Below are positions 5,862 to 6,916 of a stretch of DNA of 6,916 nt, in pieces. The notes beneath the pieces are model-generated. The model saw only the letters and a list, made by a program, of their open reading frames with translations, was not told the origin of the DNA and did not search any database. Every line of letters starts with the position of its first letter. Within the stretch, counting starts at the first letter, position 1. Both the position numbers and the translations under genes were made by a program. This stretch comes from Gemmatimonadota bacterium (GTDB lineage: Bacteria; Gemmatimonadota; Gemmatimonadetes; Longimicrobiales; Gaopeijiaceae). Location: NCBI GenBank assembly GCA_007127575.1, contig SKZC01000119.1, forward strand, positions 1-6,916, in the 5' to 3' direction.

Positions 5862-6747
5862 TCCCGGACGGGGCACGGGGCCGGCTCCAAGGGGGTCGTG
5901 GACCGGGGAGGGCCCTGTGGGCATCGTGGGTCTGGGGCTCATGGGTGGGTCCCTGGCCCGCGCCCTGAAGGCGCTGGAACCGGCACCCTCGGTCCTGGCC
6001 TCCTCCCGGGACCCACTGGATCTGGCCGCCGCCCGGGACCTGGGTGTTCTGGACCAGGGCTTTTCGGAGCCCGAGGGAGTGATGGATCAGGCCCGGACCG
6101 TGATTCTGGCGGTGCCCCTGGGTGGTGTGCAGAGGCTTATGCAAGAACACGCGGCCCGACTTCGAGACAAGGCGCTGGTCATGGACGTGGCGGGTCTCAA
6201 GGCTCCGGTTCTCCACCAGGCGCGTGCGGTGGAGATCACGGACCGCTTCGTGGGTGCTCACCCCATGACGGGAGGGGAGGGTTCGGGATTCCAGGGCTCC
6301 AGGGGAGATCTCTTTCCCGGCTCGGTGGTCTGGCTGACCCACCAGGAAGCCGACGCTTCCGTTCAGGAGGCCGCCCGGGCCTTCTGGACCGGTCTGGGAG
6401 CGACGCCGCGGTGGACGGACGCCGAGGGCCACGATGAAGTGATGGCGTGGTGCAGTCACCTTCCTCAGCTCGTCTCCAACGCTCTGGCCGGGGCGCTGGA
6501 TTCGGCCGGCTACACCCCGGACGATCTGGGGCCGGGAGGCCGCGACATGATCCGCCTCTCGGGAAGCTCGCCCGAGATGTGGCGAGACCTCCTCCAGCGG
6601 TCGGCTCCACAGGTGGGGTTGGGGCTCCAGTCCGTGTCTCGTGCCCTCCAGGTCCTGGCCGATCTTCTGGCCCGAAGGGATCTGGATGCGGTGGCGGCCT
6701 TCATGGAGCGGACCCGGGGGTGGAGGGGAGAGGGGCCGTGGAGCTGA
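5854..6747 (+). CDS. tyrA: Prephenate/arogenate dehydrogenase (tyrosine biosynthesis)
   Basis: The 297-residue cytosolic enzyme oxidatively decarboxylates prephenate to 4-hydroxyphenylpyruvate, or arogenate to tyrosine. The N-terminal Rossmann domain carries GLGLMG (G26-x-G28-x-x-G31). Strand two ends ASSR (S51-R52) where NAD enzymes normally have an acidic residue, which points to NADP+. VILAVP and DVAGLK (111-116, a variant of the usual DVGSVK) follow. The catalytic histidine region is HPMTGGEGSG, starting at H136, and the helical dimerisation domain includes SHLPQL with H202. No fused chorismate mutase or ACT domain is present, so tyrosine feedback through an ACT domain is absent. The ATG at 5854 overlaps the preceding gene by 8 bases and keeps the whole first beta strand, but has no Shine-Dalgarno and adds a Gly/Pro-rich lead. 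A GTG at 5917 with a strong ribosome site would give 276 residues. The stop overlaps aroA by 10 bases. Substrate choice cannot be settled from sequence. Confidence 0.92.
   Translation: MSDPGRGTGPAPRGSWTGEGPVGIVGLGLMGGSLARALKALEPAPSVLASSRDPLDLAAARDLGVLDQGFSEPEGVMDQARTVILAVPLGGVQRLMQEHAARLRDKALVMDVAGLKAPVLHQARAVEITDRFVGAHPMTGGEGSGFQGSRGDLFPGSVVWLTHQEADASVQEAARAFWTGLGATPRWTDAEGHDEVMAWCSHLPQLVSNALAGALDSAGYTPDDLGPGGRDMIRLSGSSPEMWRDLLQRSAPQVGLGLQSVSRALQVLADLLARRDLDAVAAFMERTRGWRGEGPWS
5905..5912 (+). promoter_or_regulatory. Strong Shine-Dalgarno upstream of the alternative tyrA GTG start
   Basis: GGGGAGGG ends 4 bases before the GTG at 5917, in frame with tyrA. That start would give a protein beginning directly at the first strand of the NAD(P) fold (M-G-I-V-G-L-G). 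By contrast, nothing resembling a Shine-Dalgarno precedes the ATG at 5854. The site therefore competes as the true initiation point. It is one or two residues shorter at the N-terminus than most relatives, which is why the ATG is kept as the main call. Confidence 0.5.
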
Positions 6748-6916
6748 CCGTACCTGGGGACAAGTCCCTCACCCACCGGGCTCTTCTCCTGGCGGCCCTG
6801 GCCCGAGGGGAGAGCCGGCTCTCCCGGCTCCTCCCGTCCGAGGACCCCCGCTCCACGGCGGCGTGCCTGCGGGCGCTGGGCGTCTCCGTACCGGAGCTTC
6901 CCACCGACGGCGAGGA
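6738..6916 (+). CDS. aroA: 3-phosphoshikimate 1-carboxyvinyltransferase, EPSP synthase (N-terminal part, cut by right window edge)
   Basis: The first 59 codons are visible. EPSP synthase transfers the enolpyruvyl group of PEP to shikimate 3-phosphate, the step before chorismate synthase. The defining N-terminal motif VPGDKSLTHRALLLAALA occupies residues 5-22. K9, S10 and R14 match the substrate-contacting Lys22, Ser23 and Arg27 of E. coli AroA. The next conserved segment reads SEDPRSTAACLRALG, a variant of the common SDDTR-A---LRALG. The GTG start at 6738 is preceded by a purine-rich ribosome site (GGAGGGGAGAGGGG, 6722-6735) and overlaps the tyrA stop by 10 bases, so the two are very likely co-translated. 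The rest of the gene, including the PEP-binding C-terminal domain, is outside the window, so glyphosate-class residues cannot be judged. Confidence 0.95.
   Translation, partial: MELTVPGDKSLTHRALLLAALARGESRLSRLLPSEDPRSTAACLRALGVSVPELPTDGE

Noticed and set aside
5142..5942. Minus-strand open frame of 266 codons opposite rnz, the unknown gene and tyrA
   Set aside because: It is antisense to well-supported overlapping genes and shows no family features.

Overview
The window is a GC-rich bacterial chromosomal segment with a strong G/C bias at third codon positions, so long open frames run antisense to the real genes. The gene set suggests a Gram-negative, high-GC environmental bacterium: a large exported S9 peptidase with a signal peptide, a two-helix K+ channel with an RCK domain, an orphan receiver protein and a tyrA-aroA pair. 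The style of the peptidase and channel resembles Gemmatimonadota proteins as I remember them. That assignment is an inference from protein flavour and no marker gene proves it.

Layout, left to right. (1) Positions 1-804, minus strand: the N-terminal 268 codons of a K+ channel with a cytosolic TrkA-N/RCK domain, cut by the left edge. (2) 805-1078: a divergent intergenic region with a 20-bp tandem repeat and a run of G-tracts leading into the ribosome binding site of the next gene. (3) 1079-1453, plus: a single-domain CheY-like response regulator. (4) 1454-1563: a short gap with an imperfect hairpin. (5) 1564-4440, plus: a 958-residue secreted S9 serine peptidase with an intact catalytic triad. 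(6) 4441-4533: a gap with a small hairpin, a weak promoter candidate and a 13-bp palindrome. (7) 4534-6916, plus: a tight run of four genes, namely ribonuclease Z, an unrecognised 121-residue protein, prephenate/arogenate dehydrogenase and the start of EPSP synthase (cut by the right edge). Neighbouring genes in this run overlap by 4, 8 (with the start chosen here) and 10 bases.

How the genes relate. TyrA and AroA both belong to aromatic amino-acid synthesis (the tyrosine branch and the sixth shikimate-pathway step), and their overlap suggests coupled translation. RNase Z matures tRNA 3' ends and has no obvious metabolic tie to them, so its place at the head of the operon with an unknown partner is the most notable context here. 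The channel and response regulator are divergently arranged and could share control of the intergenic region. The S9 peptidase appears to be a stand-alone unit for periplasmic or extracellular peptide degradation.

I see no transposon, CRISPR array, tRNA, rRNA or phage gene, and no clear new system. The points most worth checking are the G-tract/repeat leader of the response regulator, the unknown protein between rnz and tyrA, the probable NADP preference of TyrA, and the palindrome upstream of rnz.
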